From Prostheceraeus crozeri (taxonomy: Eukaryota > Platyhelminthes > Polycladida > Euryleptidae), in NCBI GenBank assembly GCA_907163375.1, contig CAJQUW010007119.1:1-64000 (forward strand): DNA of 64,000 bases, given 5' to 3'. Below are positions 28,401-43,400 of this stretch, piece by piece (position 1 is the stretch's first letter; the number at the start of each line of letters is the position of its first letter). The position numbers and the translations under genes were made by a program. The notes beneath the pieces were generated by a model. It did not search any database, was not told the origin of the DNA, and worked only from the letters and a program-made list of their open reading frames with translations.

Positions 28401-31400
28401 GGGCCCCGCGCATTTCAGCGGAAAATTCTCATTCCTGATGAATGAAGAATTTTAAACATAAAAAATTTAAAAACTCACCCATGCTCATCCACATACTGCT
28501 GGAGGTCCACCGCTATCGCATTCACAACCTTGCTGGTGAACCTCTGATTTCGAGACAACGTTACCACATCTTTAGGGGTCTCAATAGCAAGTATTTGTCG
28601 CCTTATCACCGGATTGAATTGTGGTAACCGGTACTCATCAGGCCAAGGCTTCTTCTGTATTTCTTTCACAGATTGATGCTCTTTTTCCTCTGTTGTCTGA
28701 GAGAAAATAATAGTTAAACCCTCCGCAGCACAATATTCAAGCCCATCTTCATCGTCGATTTTCGTATGATCTTCTGTCCTCATTAGAAGTGGAAAATCTG
28801 GCGGCAATCCCAATTTCCGCAAACCTGAAAGGAACATGCACCAATCCAGAAAACGGTCGATGACTATCGATTCCAGCCAGCATCTCTAGCAGGGACGTGC
28901 AAAGCTCTGAAATTCGATTTGAAAAATATCGGTTCGCTTCGGGTGGCAAAAAATTGCTCGAATTGAATTCATTATATTTATAGAGTCTTGAACATAACGT
29001 GGTGATAACTTGATGGAGTTGGATTCTAACCGACAGTGCTCGAAGACGTCGGTTGTAAAGCAAGAATGAGACGATAGTGCGTGCTACATGTTGTTCAGAT
29101 GACTTGTGGTTGTAAGTCTGAGCACATGAAAATTATGACAAAAAGCTGAAGCTCAGATCATGAAGCCGAACTTCTATGATTTTAGATATTCAAGCTCGGG
29201 CTGGTCCAAGCTTATTTCATTTATCAACATTTTAGCACCGGTACATAAAGTACCTTGCATTGCTTAACTTTCAGTGACGAATTTAGAAGTCTACATATCG
29301 AGGCTTCGCGACAGACATCGACGATATCAATCCAAGAACTACAGTATCGAGGCAGTACCACGTCCGATTCGGAGGTAATTATGTTTAGAAGATCAGTATG
29401 GGTGAGGAGAAGGGAGATTTAAGGTCTTTGTATCACATGACTTCTTAATATAACAAGGGTTTCAAGTATTAAGCTTATTTTTTATTACGCTAGTTACTAA
29501 GCATTTCATTTTTAGATGGGATGACTGAGGTTAAGTAAATTTAATGAGACGTCATATCTCAGGTTTGCGAACCGCTGTTCTAAACCACTAATGCACCATG
29601 AAAGATCTTTCCTTGAATGAATTTAATAGCAATAAAGTATATGTATCACACCTATTTGATATTCTACGTGACTGAATGTCTCACATTAAACTCGCTCTTT
29701 TTCTAGATGCAGATCAACAAGCACACTTACCTTCATGAACAAATTCCAACATGGTCCTCTTACTGAGTAGTTTTCTACAACTCCGATCTTCATTTGATAT
29801 TCGAATTGACCGCCTTCTCTGGAAATACAATAAAATAGCCGGAAATTCACAATGCATTGAACGATCATACTCTCTACATTCATAAACGTGCTCCTGCAGT
29901 ATTTTAAGCAAATGATTTGAATGCAGATATGCATGAAGTAGTAACAAAAAGCCCGTCTACAGGCGGTGGAGATTTTAAATGACAGGTCGGTCGTCAGCAC
30001 ATTTATATGATTAATCTCAGCAGTCCAACGTCAATGCACTAGCAGTCCATGATAACAGTGTAGATCAGTGTTCCTCAACCGTGGTTCGTGTAGCCACCTA
30101 ATGGGTAATAAACTGCTAGCTGGGGTCCATCGGCATAAAAGGGGTAAAATGGGGGACTAAGGAAATGACGGGGTTATTGATAGAGAATTATTATAATGCT
30201 ATTTTTCAGAAAGAGCACTTTAAAAAATTACCCCTTAGAGTGGCCCAAGCCACCCATCATTGGCGCGGACAACCAGGCATGAGATTGAGGGCAAATAAAA
30301 AACCCGGAACGAGCGAGCAAGTTTGCGAAGGGGGTCTGGTCTTGAAATTTTTGTGACCTTTTTATTGATATTTGGCATAATCTAATGTAAGGAATCTTTT
30401 TTAAATAATCTAACTTTCGGAGGGGGTATACTTTTTTATTGCATATTTAGGTGAATTACGATAATGGTCTTTTCAGCACCAAAAACCCGGAAAACCCGGA
30501 AGATTCTCATACCTGACAACGTAGGGCAGAGACAAGAAAAACATTCCTGCTTTTTATCTATGACACGAGGCCCTTGTGAATTTGAGAATTCAAGCAACTG
30601 TGGCCCTCTACAGCGAAATCTGCAACATCATAAAGATCAAACGGACAGCTGACGTGATTTGATAAACCAATATCGGAGCAGCACCCAAGTCTAACTACGA
30701 CAGCAAGGAAGATCATCCTCGGTCCCGACATCGTAGTTAGCAGAATACAGCTTCAGTGCGATTCCGCACAAAAAAGCGCAGCAATCGTGAAGCGAACGAG
30801 GGGACTTACGTTTGAAGCTGGCGCACACTGACAGTCCTCTACAAAGGCCATGCTTTTAAATAATCAAGTCCAAGGGTTATATTGAGCAATGACTTGCAGA
30901 ATATAATCCTTGAATGAAATGAGAATTTCTAATTTTACAATAGATGTCTCAAATGACTTATGATGCTCAATTGAGAAACACTGGTGTAGATGCTACCGAC
31001 TTGGACATCAGTCTCTTAAGTAGTTGTTTCGATTATCTTCCAAGTGCATTATTAATGTTGTCTGCTTGGCCATCATAAAATATATTTTGATAAATAAAGC
31101 AGAGCTTTCTAACATCTTGACATTGGTGATTCATTTCAGCTTGCTTAACGTGACACAGAAAAACATATCTATAACTACCAATGCAGTTGCTCACGAATGA
31201 ATAAAAATCCTGGCAAGGTGTTTTCTTCGATTCCTTCTTTATGTCTCAGAATAGAAGGTTGAGCCTATCTACCAATTCAGCAAGGAGTTGAGTGGTTAGC
31301 ATTTGCTTGGTCACACTTATTGCACTGTGAAAAAGTGGAGTAAGCGTTTAGAAGCCATTTGAGAGATATTTACTCAAGAAATATATTAAAATCAACGCAT

Positions 31401-34400
31401 TTCTGCCGTTCACTATTTTTGGAATATAACACCCAGCCCTGGCTTTCGGAGAAGACAATGCATTGAGAATTAAGAATGGAAGATGATGCCGTACAAGAAG
31501 ACTGTGAGATGACCTATTAGTACGGGAGTGTGCATATCGCGAACTGCAGTTTTGTTCGACTTTCTGATGTTAAACCTTGACGCTGAATCTCGAGATAGCC
31601 GTACCTCGACACAGATCCTCACAGCAGCCACAAGACAAGAGGAGAGGAAGTACAGAGGCACATGTGAATTCGGAGGATGCGACTTTTCTCCATTAATATT
31701 CTTGTGCGACGGAGTTTTCGGGTTACAAACTAATTTTTTCGTTGCTAGCTCAATAAATGGGACGACAATTATCAAGGTATTCATTCATATATCCATAAGA
31801 AAGCAATGTTTGCTTTGATAAAAGCTTCCAGCGTTCCTGTCTCTGCTTGCGAGGCTTCCGAATCAGATGAAGAGGTGGTCTCGGCTTGGACGATGATCAC
31901 AGCATCCCAACCTTCTTTCATCACGAAGACTAGTTATTTTACATTTCTGCCTGTTATCAATGCTTTTCTCATGCTGATTTATAAATAATGCTGCAAATTC
32001 CACAAAAGTTTTGTAAATACACTGATTTCTATTGGAGTCATATATTATGATTAGCACTTCATTAATTAACGAAGCTCATGCAAATAAGCGAGGCTTCTGC
32101 GATTGAAAACGTCGCACAGTAGGATATAAATATTCAGAAACTAAGAAGCTCCAAAAGTTGAAACTTACCACAATCTTTGGTGCTGTAACTTCAGGCGACT
32201 TCTCGACGTCTTGGCAGTCTCGACGCAAAGTTCTACAAAATAATTGCCATTGAATTCAATGTTTTCAATTAGATTTAATCGCAGCAAATTCAACATTACA
32301 TTTCAAAATTCATCATAAATCAGCTTGACATAACCTCAACAAAAGCCAACTCTGACACATGTTTCGTTAAGCATTTGCAGTGTTGTATTGCAACTTTCAA
32401 TCGACACTCCTTTTTGGAATATCATCTCCATCAACGATGAAAAAAGAAATATATTCAGGTTGCACCTATGAGAATAGTTAACGACTTTCCATCAATCGAT
32501 TTCACAGTAAACCCTAAGTAGATGAAAGGCATATTCTGGCCGTGTGGGTAGAGCATCTGGTGCTCTATCTTTAATTTCATTTAAGCGCTATGTTTCGTTC
32601 CTTGGAATCACTTTGAAAGTCTATCCTTGTAGAAAATCCTTGCTTCTCCACACCTTCTCCATCTCTGTTTCAGAAACTTCCAAATCGATTTCAGATCTTT
32701 TCAACTGAATTTCAGACAATTACAATTGAATTTCAGATATCTTCAAAGTTGAGCTTCTGATAGATTTCTGAAATTTTTTTGGAAATATCTGAAATAGAAA
32801 TGGAGAAGGTGGAGTAGTACCTCCGTTTGACGTAGAAAGTTCAAGCGTTCAAGCGTCAAACGCAGTGAGGTTTCTAGGTCTAAAGGAGGTTTTGCTATTT
32901 TTTGGGCTTCTATCAGCCTTACTGGAGTCCCACCACCTCCTACTAATAAGTTTATCCTTCTTAAAACATGAACTTTACAATGCCTTTCATGCCTCTGATT
33001 ACATTCATATGCTATCAGATTAGATCATCTTTGCCCACATTTCCCCAGCTCCCGCAATCAGAAGAACCAACAAGAATGGCAACAAAACTAAGTAATGGAA
33101 CACCTGATGGAACGTGTATCGAAAGTAAAACATTTGTACCAAAATCCGGGGAATCCGTAACCCAGAAAAACACAAATCAATCTCATCAATTTGCACTTAC
33201 TTGGACTTAATCTCCTCTTTCCTTTTCTTGTAGGCCCGAGTAGCATGCTTTTTCCTCATTTCAATGATCTTATGATTGACTATCTTTGATCTTCTATAGC
33301 TCATTTTACGGCACAGTTTAGATTTCAAAGTCTCCTAAAAACAAAATTCAATTTGAAAGAGATCAGAATCACAACATTTTAACATGATGATCCTACCCAT
33401 GATCCATCTCCATCTAGCAACATGGGGAAAGTTCGACGGATGGCTTCTCCGATATCTTTGAGCTGCTTCTGACTCACATATCTGAAACGCCAACAACAAA
33501 TAACAAGTTCGCATGTTATATTGTTACACAAGTGGTCTCCGTGGCACAGTGGTTGAGTGATTGGCCTAGTGATCCTTTGGTGCAGAGGTCGAGCCTCGAA
33601 AGTGTCATTGGAAGTCAGCAGGAAGTGAATCCGGACTAAGAGTACTACAGTCCTCCAGAAAAGTCTGACTGTGTAACCATCGTCCAAGCCCCCATTATGG
33701 GGGAGTAGTGATGTTAAAGCTTCATTTTCAAGTTAGAATATTTGAGCTCGAATGGTCCGTTTGGCATTATCGAACTGTAATGATGTGACAACGGCTCCCT
33801 GACTAAATAGATCTTTCTTTTATGCCGGTCTTTCGACCAGTATTCAATATATTGGCTGTGTAGGATATACCCTACAATGAACGGATTTGTGATTTCTTTT
33901 TCTAAATATTTAATATTCAAATGCGTGAACTTGTTGAGCTTGATTTATGTCATAAAAGCGAAGTCTGTAATTGCTCATTTTTGGTTATAGAAAGCCGAAA
34001 AGTAAAATCGCTCGACATATGTCAAATTATGAGAAAGCTGGTAGATATGACAGCAAAACACAAAATCTCCAATGTCATCGATAGATCTTTCTAAATTTAA
34101 ATAGCGATAAAAACAATTTTATGATTTTCTTAATTTTCCTTATTCACGGTTATATAGGCCTGTGGTGCTTTTAGATTGCAAACATGGCTGCTTATGATTC
34201 TATGTGCAAGAACCAAACTGGAACACGTCACATAATCCTCAGCAGTAGGTGACTTGCATCAAAATATCCACTTACAATTATAACCCTGATTTATAATATT
34301 GTATATAATTATATTTCAGTCTCCGCTAGTGCTGGAGAGCATCACAAAGACTATTGCACACATCTACAATAAATAGAAGAGAATACAATTAAAATGAAGT

Positions 34401-37400
34401 AGTTCAAGTAAAGTTAAAATTCCTAGTAGTAAACGAACACGATTCTTAATAGTCGCTGGAGATTGGATGTCGAAAATTGAATCAGGGAGACTGTTCCAAG
34501 CGTTGACAACTCTACTTGAAGAAGTGTTTCCAAGATTGTAAACGAGTTGGCTTGATCGTAAGTTTAAAACGATGTACACGAGTTATATTTCTGTTAAGTT
34601 CAAAGAAGTACGTAGGAGATGCAACCGATAGGCCATGAAACATTTTGAAAACTTCTGTTAAATCTTGAAGGAAACGTCGTTTCTCAAGAGATTCCAAGCC
34701 GAGGTGCTGTAAACTATTATGGTCTATAACATATTCACAAGTGAAGGAAATGATTTTTCATGCACAGTCCGGGCAGTTTCAGCCTGTGGGCTAGCCTTCC
34801 CACTTAGAATTCTGCACGTAGCAATGCAAATGTGCTGAACTATGAGGCGCCCTGATTTCCTGGTTCAATGATTCGGGTGGACAAAGCAGAGATCTCAATC
34901 ACAAGCAGCACAGTTCTGCGAAACTACTGCTCGTTCAAGTCTTCACATTCGAATCAAGAATAGATCAAATAATATGTGGAATGTCTGGTGCAGAGTTACA
35001 TGCGTCGGCACGGTCCAAAAAGTTTCATACCTTGCAATCCTGCATACACCCTTTCTTAAGACTGATTCAATCTTCCTTACAACTGTCTCGAATGACGTCA
35101 GTATCAATTCTGACTGCGGAGCTGTGCGGAAGCTGTACTTGACATTGCGAGAGGCGTCCTAAATCACTATGACGCCGCTTATCCTCATTAATGACAATGT
35201 ACAAGAAAAAAATTGGTTTCAAATTGAAACTAGTTAAATATTAGATCTACTTCATAAGTTGGAATAACATCCACGAAATTCATCACCATTGTAAAGAATA
35301 TTATGGGTGAAAACTTCGCCAGTGAGCAGCACTACTCTCCGTCAGATGGAATGTTGCTTCACTCGGCTTCCACAGATACTATTCCGGTTGAAGCAGATCT
35401 GCAATAAATGACTGCTTACATCAACCTAAGATCTTCTCCTGAAGCACATGCAGAGCAAATGCACTCACATGATGTGAGCTTAGAATACACACGCACTGTG
35501 AGTCGCTCGAGAATTTTTTTTGCTTGCACCACAGTATAGAAATCAGCTTCCCCAGACCAACACAATCTTGATACTTTCAAGAGTCGTATGTACAGGTTAG
35601 AAGATCTGCTATCTCGCTCCTGCTATTTAAAATAATCCAATTTATTGTTTTTTTTCATTTAGCAACCCCTAGCCCTTCGTTCACGGCTGGTATATGTGCT
35701 AGAGGAGATTCTGTAAAAAATATAATCATGTTCCAATTAATAAATGCAATTGAGTTTCATTATGTGTAAGACTCCTCTTTCCTAAGAATTTTGAACTTCA
35801 TGACAGTGAAGATCCGATGTTAACTCAAAACTTCCGGACAAGACTGTACTGCATTATCGAAGTGAAGTGAAAGTTAGAAACATTTTACATAAACTACATG
35901 ACTCTGGTACTATCCAATTATATCCAATGACTTAAATAATAAAAAAAGTCTTACTTGCTTTCATCCAAATATTTATCAAGGTCAAGTATTATTGCATCGA
36001 AGAATCCTGAACAGAAAACCGAACTATTCTTCAGTCGATTGGCATCAGTGGCAGATTGCACTGCGAGTATCTGCCGTTCAATGCACGCACTTAATTCAGG
36101 CAACTGATAGTTATCTCCAGGCCACTCCTTCACTGTAGTTTGCCGTTCATAGTCCTTGGCGTCTCGTAGTACCATTTTCGTGATATTAGTTCCTCCCGTA
36201 ATACTTGAGAACACTATGACAATACCTTCCTTAGCACATCGTTGAAGTCCTTTATCATTCACAATACAAGTTTTATCGTCTGTTCTCATAACCAAAGGGA
36301 AGTTCCGAGCAAGACCCAAACACCTCAAACCTGAAGAGAAAGAACGATGATAACATTGAGCAAACCGTGCGCCTGGAACAATTTATGCAGCTGACTTGCA
36401 CATACATATGTACATGTTCCTATGAGTGAAAATTGTGCCAATTACATGCATGCATTTTTCGACTGCTCCTCAATGAAGAGACAATATCCGAGCTTCTTTT
36501 CTTCATTTGAGTATAAACAAAATTTAAGTAATCAAATTAACATTCGCAGTGAAAAAGGAAAGAAGAACACTACAGGAAAATGCATCAAGTTCGTGCTTTC
36601 GATCGCCATTCCACCAAACAGTGATCACAATTTACACTATTGAAGTTCGGCTCCGAAAACGGACAACTCACCTTCTTGTACGAATTCATCAAACGGCTTT
36701 CTCTCCAGAAACTTGAAACACGTCTTCTCTTCATTTGATATTGGAATCCTGCCTTCCGACTGAAAGGAAATAAGTCATGAAATAATCACTGCTGAGTACA
36801 CCATCCAAGGTCAGACCAAGTATAGGAAATAACTTGACACATATCAACCGCAAACACAAACTCACTTTTAACACGGGAAACAGTTAATTTTACGTACGTA
36901 GTTGTAATATGTGAGGCAAGAAAATTTAACTTTTATAGTTATGGAGGGGCTTTTGAATGTATGTACTACGTGAAGTGCACATGGATTCAATACTGCGCAA
37001 ATTAGAGGCATTATATCACACATGGAAGTTCAGTGGAGCAACTCTAGGATTACCATCACACTATCAAATAAATGCCTCCTTATCTTTACATATTTCATTA
37101 TTATTATTAGTAGCATCTCTTTGATAGATTGAGCCCTTCTTATTCTGGAAGATGCTGGTTATGCGTATACCTAATTATGCGCATCTGTTTTGAATCGCTA
37201 AATGAAGCTACAGGACTTGTAACTACAAGACTGAACATTGAATAATATGATTGACTCACCGCATTCTTTCGTGGAGATGAATTATCTTCAGTGTCTGAAT
37301 CCTCGGAGAGACTGAAATTGCAAAATGACAATATCAACTAATTTAATGAATTCACATGAAAATATTGCAGATTGCAATAATAAGTGATGAAGGACTTTAT

Positions 37401-40400
37401 GAACTTCTCCACGAGTATTTCGTCTCTACCCAAGGAATGGTCTTCGCTTTGTGTCGGCTTTGCAGCGGTTACAAAGATCGCAGAGCGCCATTTCAGCCAT
37501 TCTAGGTGTTTAAAGCTAGTTTGGGTCATACCGAGTCGTACCGACGAGCCTTGAGGGGGAAAGGCAACGTCTACGGCTGCCAATGATTTTTTCTGCTTAA
37601 ATTGTTCAAGTCCGAGGACAATTTTCCTTTCCCAACAGTGTGTGAGAGGCATCTCGTAAGTTCAGCCTTGTATTGTATAAGCCATGACACTTACATCGGC
37701 ATAGGGGAACAGAGCTGGAAGCAGGCCCGGTCCTTAGGCGGGCCTGGCCGGAACCGGGACTGAAATATCTAGCACCCGGGCCGATATTATTGTGTCTGAA
37801 ATCAATAATATTTCCCTCATTTAGATTCTCTGAATCAATTTGTGTGATGTCTTATCAACATAACTCTTAAGCCGCCGTCAGCGATGATAATGATGATTAG
37901 GATATATTTCTCCGGAATTTTCATCACAAGGGCCAATCGAATATTTAGTTCAACTTTTAACTTAGTACTTCCCTTTTTTAAGTACAAATCTTCAGTGCTT
38001 TCGTTTTCCTTGCTTTACTAAACGTAAACATAGCTTACAAGAATAGGCAGCCATCGGTGCATCAAATGAGATCCAAATTGAATGGGATAGACAAGCGCGT
38101 TATACAATCACAGTATTTTTTTAAAACAAGTGAAAATTGACCATGCATCGCTAAGAAATAAAATAAAAAATTATAAATAAAATAATGCATCGACAATACG
38201 TTTAAAAAATCACTTTACTGCTCAACAGTGATCAACTTGCTTACAGATGGTGCAATAGGATGCAGTGATGCAACCTATGATCAGATTTTTAGAATGATTT
38301 TGAAAGCAATAGCTAACTAACGCAATCAATATTTTCATTAAGGGTGGGAAAGTGCGCAAAGCGATAGATTATGTCACCCGGGCACAGACAGAAAATTCAT
38401 CCGGGCCGGGTCTGGGCCGAGGAAAAGCTGCCCGGTTCCAGCTCTGTCGTCGAAGCCTTAGTGGGTGGTGTCGCACAAGCTTCATGTATTCATTTGAGAT
38501 TTTTTTTAAAAGTGGAAATTATCACTTCTTGGCAAATTAAACGTACAAAGTGTTATGTGATATCCACGTAGCTTCATAATGTTTAAAACTTAACACTATC
38601 CGAACTTGGACACGAAACTATATTATCAGGTCAGGGATGAGGCAGCCTTCCATCATGCACTACCAACTCTCATCAAATCAGGATTAAAAACCTAACATAC
38701 AGGGTGGCAGTACATCAACTTTCCTCAGCCAGTTGGAGAAACTCGAACTGTGAATCTTCTGCACTTCCGTACCGAAGCAGTCAGCTGAGCTATCCAGATA
38801 CCCTATCAAATATGCCAGTGGTCTTCAAAGCGTGGTACGCGCACCATTTGGTGGTGCGCCGAGCATTTCCAGATGGTACGCGTACCATTCAAAAAACGAG
38901 GCACCTGAGGAATCAACACAACCTTCGGCTTCAGCATGCTGTATCAGCTACAATACTGTACAAGAAACGCGAGAAAACGATAATAAGTACGAGTATTACA
39001 TCAAGTTTATATGCATATACCATCTGCTATATTTAAGCAATACACATAATTTCTTATTTTTTCATATGTCACGTGAGATTGCCAATTACATGATTTCTAA
39101 CATGGTACACTTAAATTCTAACAACGGTGCATCCAGGTGAATAGTCAGTGACCATTCTGCTTAGCAGCACAGAGTTTGTTGAGCCGCGGTTGTATCGGGC
39201 TGAGCTTCAGCCGGAGCGTAGAAAGTCTGTTTCCCTTTTTTGTCTTCACATCAGCATACTGTGAGAAGCCTGTCAGAGCTAGCTTGAGACGAAGGGGATG
39301 AGTTTTTGTAGAGATAAATGAGAGAGATCGCTATGAAAAGCGATCTAAGAAATTATCTGTCTTGTTATCTGTCTTTTTAGTCGTCTATACCCATTGTCAT
39401 TCTTCCGAATAAAGCTGCTGGTACGCCTTGGGATGCTTATACTTGAAAGTGGCACGCCAAGCAAAAAGTGTGAAGACTACTGAAATATGCTATTTCAAGT
39501 GCATGTTTATCTGAACAAACGCTTCTGGATTTCCGTGGAATAAAAAAACCTTGGAGTTACCCAACGTTTCGAAGACCTTTAATAGAGAAAGTGAAATATT
39601 CATGAAATGCTTATACATAGCCTAACATGGTTTATTCCTAGATAGCAGTTCCAGATATTTTGAAATTTAATTTTTATCATAGGCTACAAAATTGCATGAA
39701 TATTTCAGTTGCTCTATCAAAAGCCTTCGAAACGTTGGACAACTCCAAAGTCTTTTTATTCCACGGAAAGCTAGTGGCGTTTTTTCAGATATCCAAATTC
39801 TCCCGAAATGACCACAAATCGCTTAATGGACTATATAAAGTGCATGTAATATAATTGAAGTGGCAATATTAAAGCAATGCATTGAATAATTCATTTGCAT
39901 TAATGATGACGATAACTTGCATCTAGTACAAGTTCCAAACATAGAAGTCAATTACTTACCTGCTGTCATTCCTTGTTTTGTCATTTCTTCTCGTATCTTC
40001 AGTGCGATAGGAAATTTTATTTCTGCTGCTCTTCAATCGGTGCTGTAGCAATTTCTGCTTCAATGAGTCCTGAAGGTCGATGCAAGAAAGATGAAGTTTA
40101 GGATCTATGATATGTAAAATCGCATCGTTTCTTTCAATCATATTTTAATTACAGTTTCGTCAACAGTTATATGTACTTAATTAAAATCAAATGAATGAAG
40201 GAAGTAATTATCTAGATTTAATAAGCCATGATAAATGAAGAAAGTATGAAACATTCAGGAAAACAACTCATGCACTATGACAGGATTATAAATGATTTAT
40301 TGCGATACAATTCGAACTGCTTTTCAATCAGAACAGTCAAATAATTGAAGTTGAAATTCCGGGCGAACATATAATTGTTTGAGATAATCAGTTCAGTTTG

Positions 40401-43400
40401 CTCGTCGTTTATAGTCGCATTTTTGAAACTACGACATGAATATACTGCGAACTTTATTATCTGAAGGTTTCCAGTTTGTATGACGAAGTATCATGGTGTT
40501 GTAAATGTGACGTGGAATGAAGTGTCATTCACGGCAATAGCTATCAAACATCCTATTAGCAAGGTGACGGGGTTTTTGATCAACACATTTCTCACAGAAC
40601 CGATCAACAAGTCGCTCTTATTGTTCAGATTCATGAAATCCAAAGAAAATTACACCGACTAAGTCAGCACAATACACCAACAACTTCGATTCCCCGACCC
40701 GTACACGACTTGACTTCGTGAAGAAGGTGGGAGTTCGCTCCCTCGGTCAGGCGAGCATGGTAGGGAAATCGAGGGCTTTGATGTCTTTTATTCACTTTAT
40801 GGTCAATCTCAAGACATTCAATATGTTACGACAGACCTGCGGGATGTTGTCAGACTAATGACAGAGAAAAAGAAGGCTTGATACAATTCTGATGGAATTC
40901 CAAACAATACTGCATATTTTTGAGTAACAAGACGTAAAACATAAAAAATACATTCCATATGCGAAGTAATGATAAAACAAACCGTTTGTTAACAAGATCG
41001 TCTTAATGATGTGACTTGGTTGTTCTACCAAAACATTTACCGAATAATATTAAAGTGCGGTTTTATTAATTTCTCTTTGTTGGTGCCCATTGATACAATA
41101 TTCTGACAATTGATGGATTAATCATTACTTTTTCCGATAATTTGATGATATGAAAACACCATTTAATTGCTCGTCCGTTCTTGATAGAGCAATACACGGA
41201 ACTGCATCTTGGCTACATGCTACATGAAATCGCTGTTTGACAAATACTCACTATTGATTGACAGTGACAAATTGCATGGTCGGAGAATCAGGCATAAAGA
41301 CAAAAGTAATAGACAATTTTTTTATTTTTTTTCTTATTTATTTATTTTTCTTCATTTTTTCCCGTCCTCTTCTCTTTGTTCCTTATTTTCCTTTATTTAT
41401 ACTCACTTATGTTACTTTACTTAGTACTTCAACTCAATTGTCTTTTAACTTATTCGATTGTTCATTTATGACTTGTACACGTTATTTTCACATAAGGTTG
41501 TCAATCGTGTCTATTACTGTGTCTTTATGCCTAATTCTCCGTCCATGCAATTTGTCACTGTCAATCAATAGTGAGTATTTGTCAAACAGCAATTTCATGT
41601 AGCATGTAGCCAAGATGCAGTTTCGTGTATTGCTCTATCAAGAACGGACGAAGCGCCGAGCAATTAAATGGTGTTTTCATATATCAAATTATCGGAAAAA
41701 GTAATGATTAATCCATAAATTGTCAGAATATTTTATTAATTTCATTATATGTTGCGACTATTTCACAATCATCTCAGAGTGAAAAAAATCACATGCACGT
41801 AAATATAACATCAGGTAAAAGAACACATATTTATATTTGAACAATTATTTTTCTTAAGATTTATTATCCAACAAGAGAAAGTTACTTTTATCCATGGAAA
41901 ATTTCTCTAAGAACGAAGAGCTTCAGTTAATTCCATCTACCGATACTATTTCGGTAGATTTCGGTTTTTTGCACTTTAGTCGAAGTTATTTAAAAGCACA
42001 CATAGAGCTCATAACGAGATATTTAGAAAATTCATCCGGATAATGGAGCAATTCAGAAGAACCGTTGGAAACTATAAATTGTGAAATATTCACAAGGTAC
42101 CATCAGGGACTTCTGAAACTAAGGGGGCGCAGCGAAGACATAATATATTGATTTATCAATTCTAGTATTTTATTTACTTAAGGAACCGTGCTGATGTCTT
42201 CGCCACAATTGAATGCAACAATCAAAGTAGATAGCATTTCTTCTGTTCGTGAAGGCACAAAGTGATGTAAGCTGTGAGTAATAAAAATATCCGATCTTAT
42301 CTAATATGACATTTTAGCAGCTATCTGTCAAGGCGACGTGAGGCCGAATCAGGGAAAACTCGCGAGCGCATAAGTCTGCTGGATGTGTGAGGAAGCGGGA
42401 AACTCACATTCAAGACATCACATCAAAACAGCATGATTAAAGAGCGATTGTTTATGCTGACAACTGACTGAGTTAAATGAATATGAAAAACACCTCATAT
42501 AATTCTGATGAATTTTGTAAGCTACAAGTCTAAAATTCCGTGAGCATTAAGTTAAAGAACAATACTTGACATTGTAATTTTAAGATTACTTTTTTTAATC
42601 TCCGCTGTGTTATACCATCAATATACGTTGCAGCCTACGGTCATCGACAACTTGTTCTCAAAAGATCTAGCACAGTAGATCAAATTGTCAACGGTTCATT
42701 CTTTTGATTCTGGCTTGGCTCAGCCTAGATTTTTCCTATAAACAGGGCAAACACTATGCACTCTAACAGTAGGTAGACGACGTCATCAGTGGATTAACCT
42801 TACTCCAATGTTCACTGCATGCTAATATCTGTCTCAATGGCTATCAAAACCGGTTTAGCTATCTTACACACCGAAATGTGCGGGAATTGCTGATTCTTCA
42901 ATATGTTTTCATGACAATTCAAATACACGTACACTACCAACTAACTGTGTCGATATCCATACACTTACCCAAGATCCATCCGAGTCAAGCAACATTGGAT
43001 AAGTTTCTTTTACTGCTTCACCAATGTCCTTCAATTGTCGTGGTGGAATGTGCCTAAAAACGATTTATAATTGAAATTCAATGATAACGAAAAACATAAG
43101 ATAGCGGTCATTGTCGACTGAGAAAAGGTAATGTAAGTGGCACATTATTGATCGATTAGCACGTATTTGCACGATATTTATCATCAAAATTTCATTTTCA
43201 AGTAAACTACACGTACACCGTTTGTTAGGCAATACATGAACATGTAATACTCAAGCATATATCAAGAGATGTTCGAAGTTACAAACCAGAAATCGAGTAT
43301 CAATGCCGTACTCGTATTTCCTAGACTGAGCAGCAAATATAAAGCCACCTCTATTGCATCTGATCCGAATTTCAATTGAAAAGTCGTGAGAAGAAATTAT

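Larger units (their letters stand above)
33482..35954 (-). other. Intron with a SINE and two LINE 3' relics
   Basis: Between the main and YP exons of module 3. Contains SINE copy E, a minus-strand LINE relic (34,364-34,740) and a plus-strand LINE end (35,490-35,780). Confidence 0.5.
37312..39959 (-). other. Intron with a hAT element and SINE
   Basis: Between module 2's basic exon and module 3's linker. Two GC-rich patches (about 37,722-37,790 and 38,372-38,450) may belong to another decayed repeat. A tRNA-like SINE lies at 38,700-38,803 and a hAT element at 38,816-39,482. Confidence 0.5.

Noticed and set aside
31470-31818. Overlapping frames on both strands of about 100 codons
   Set aside because: No domain, no splice signals in a useful phase.
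41209-41602. Phe/Leu-rich plus-strand frames that look like membrane proteins
   Set aside because: They cross the T-rich loop of the foldback element; hydrophobicity is due to T-rich codons.
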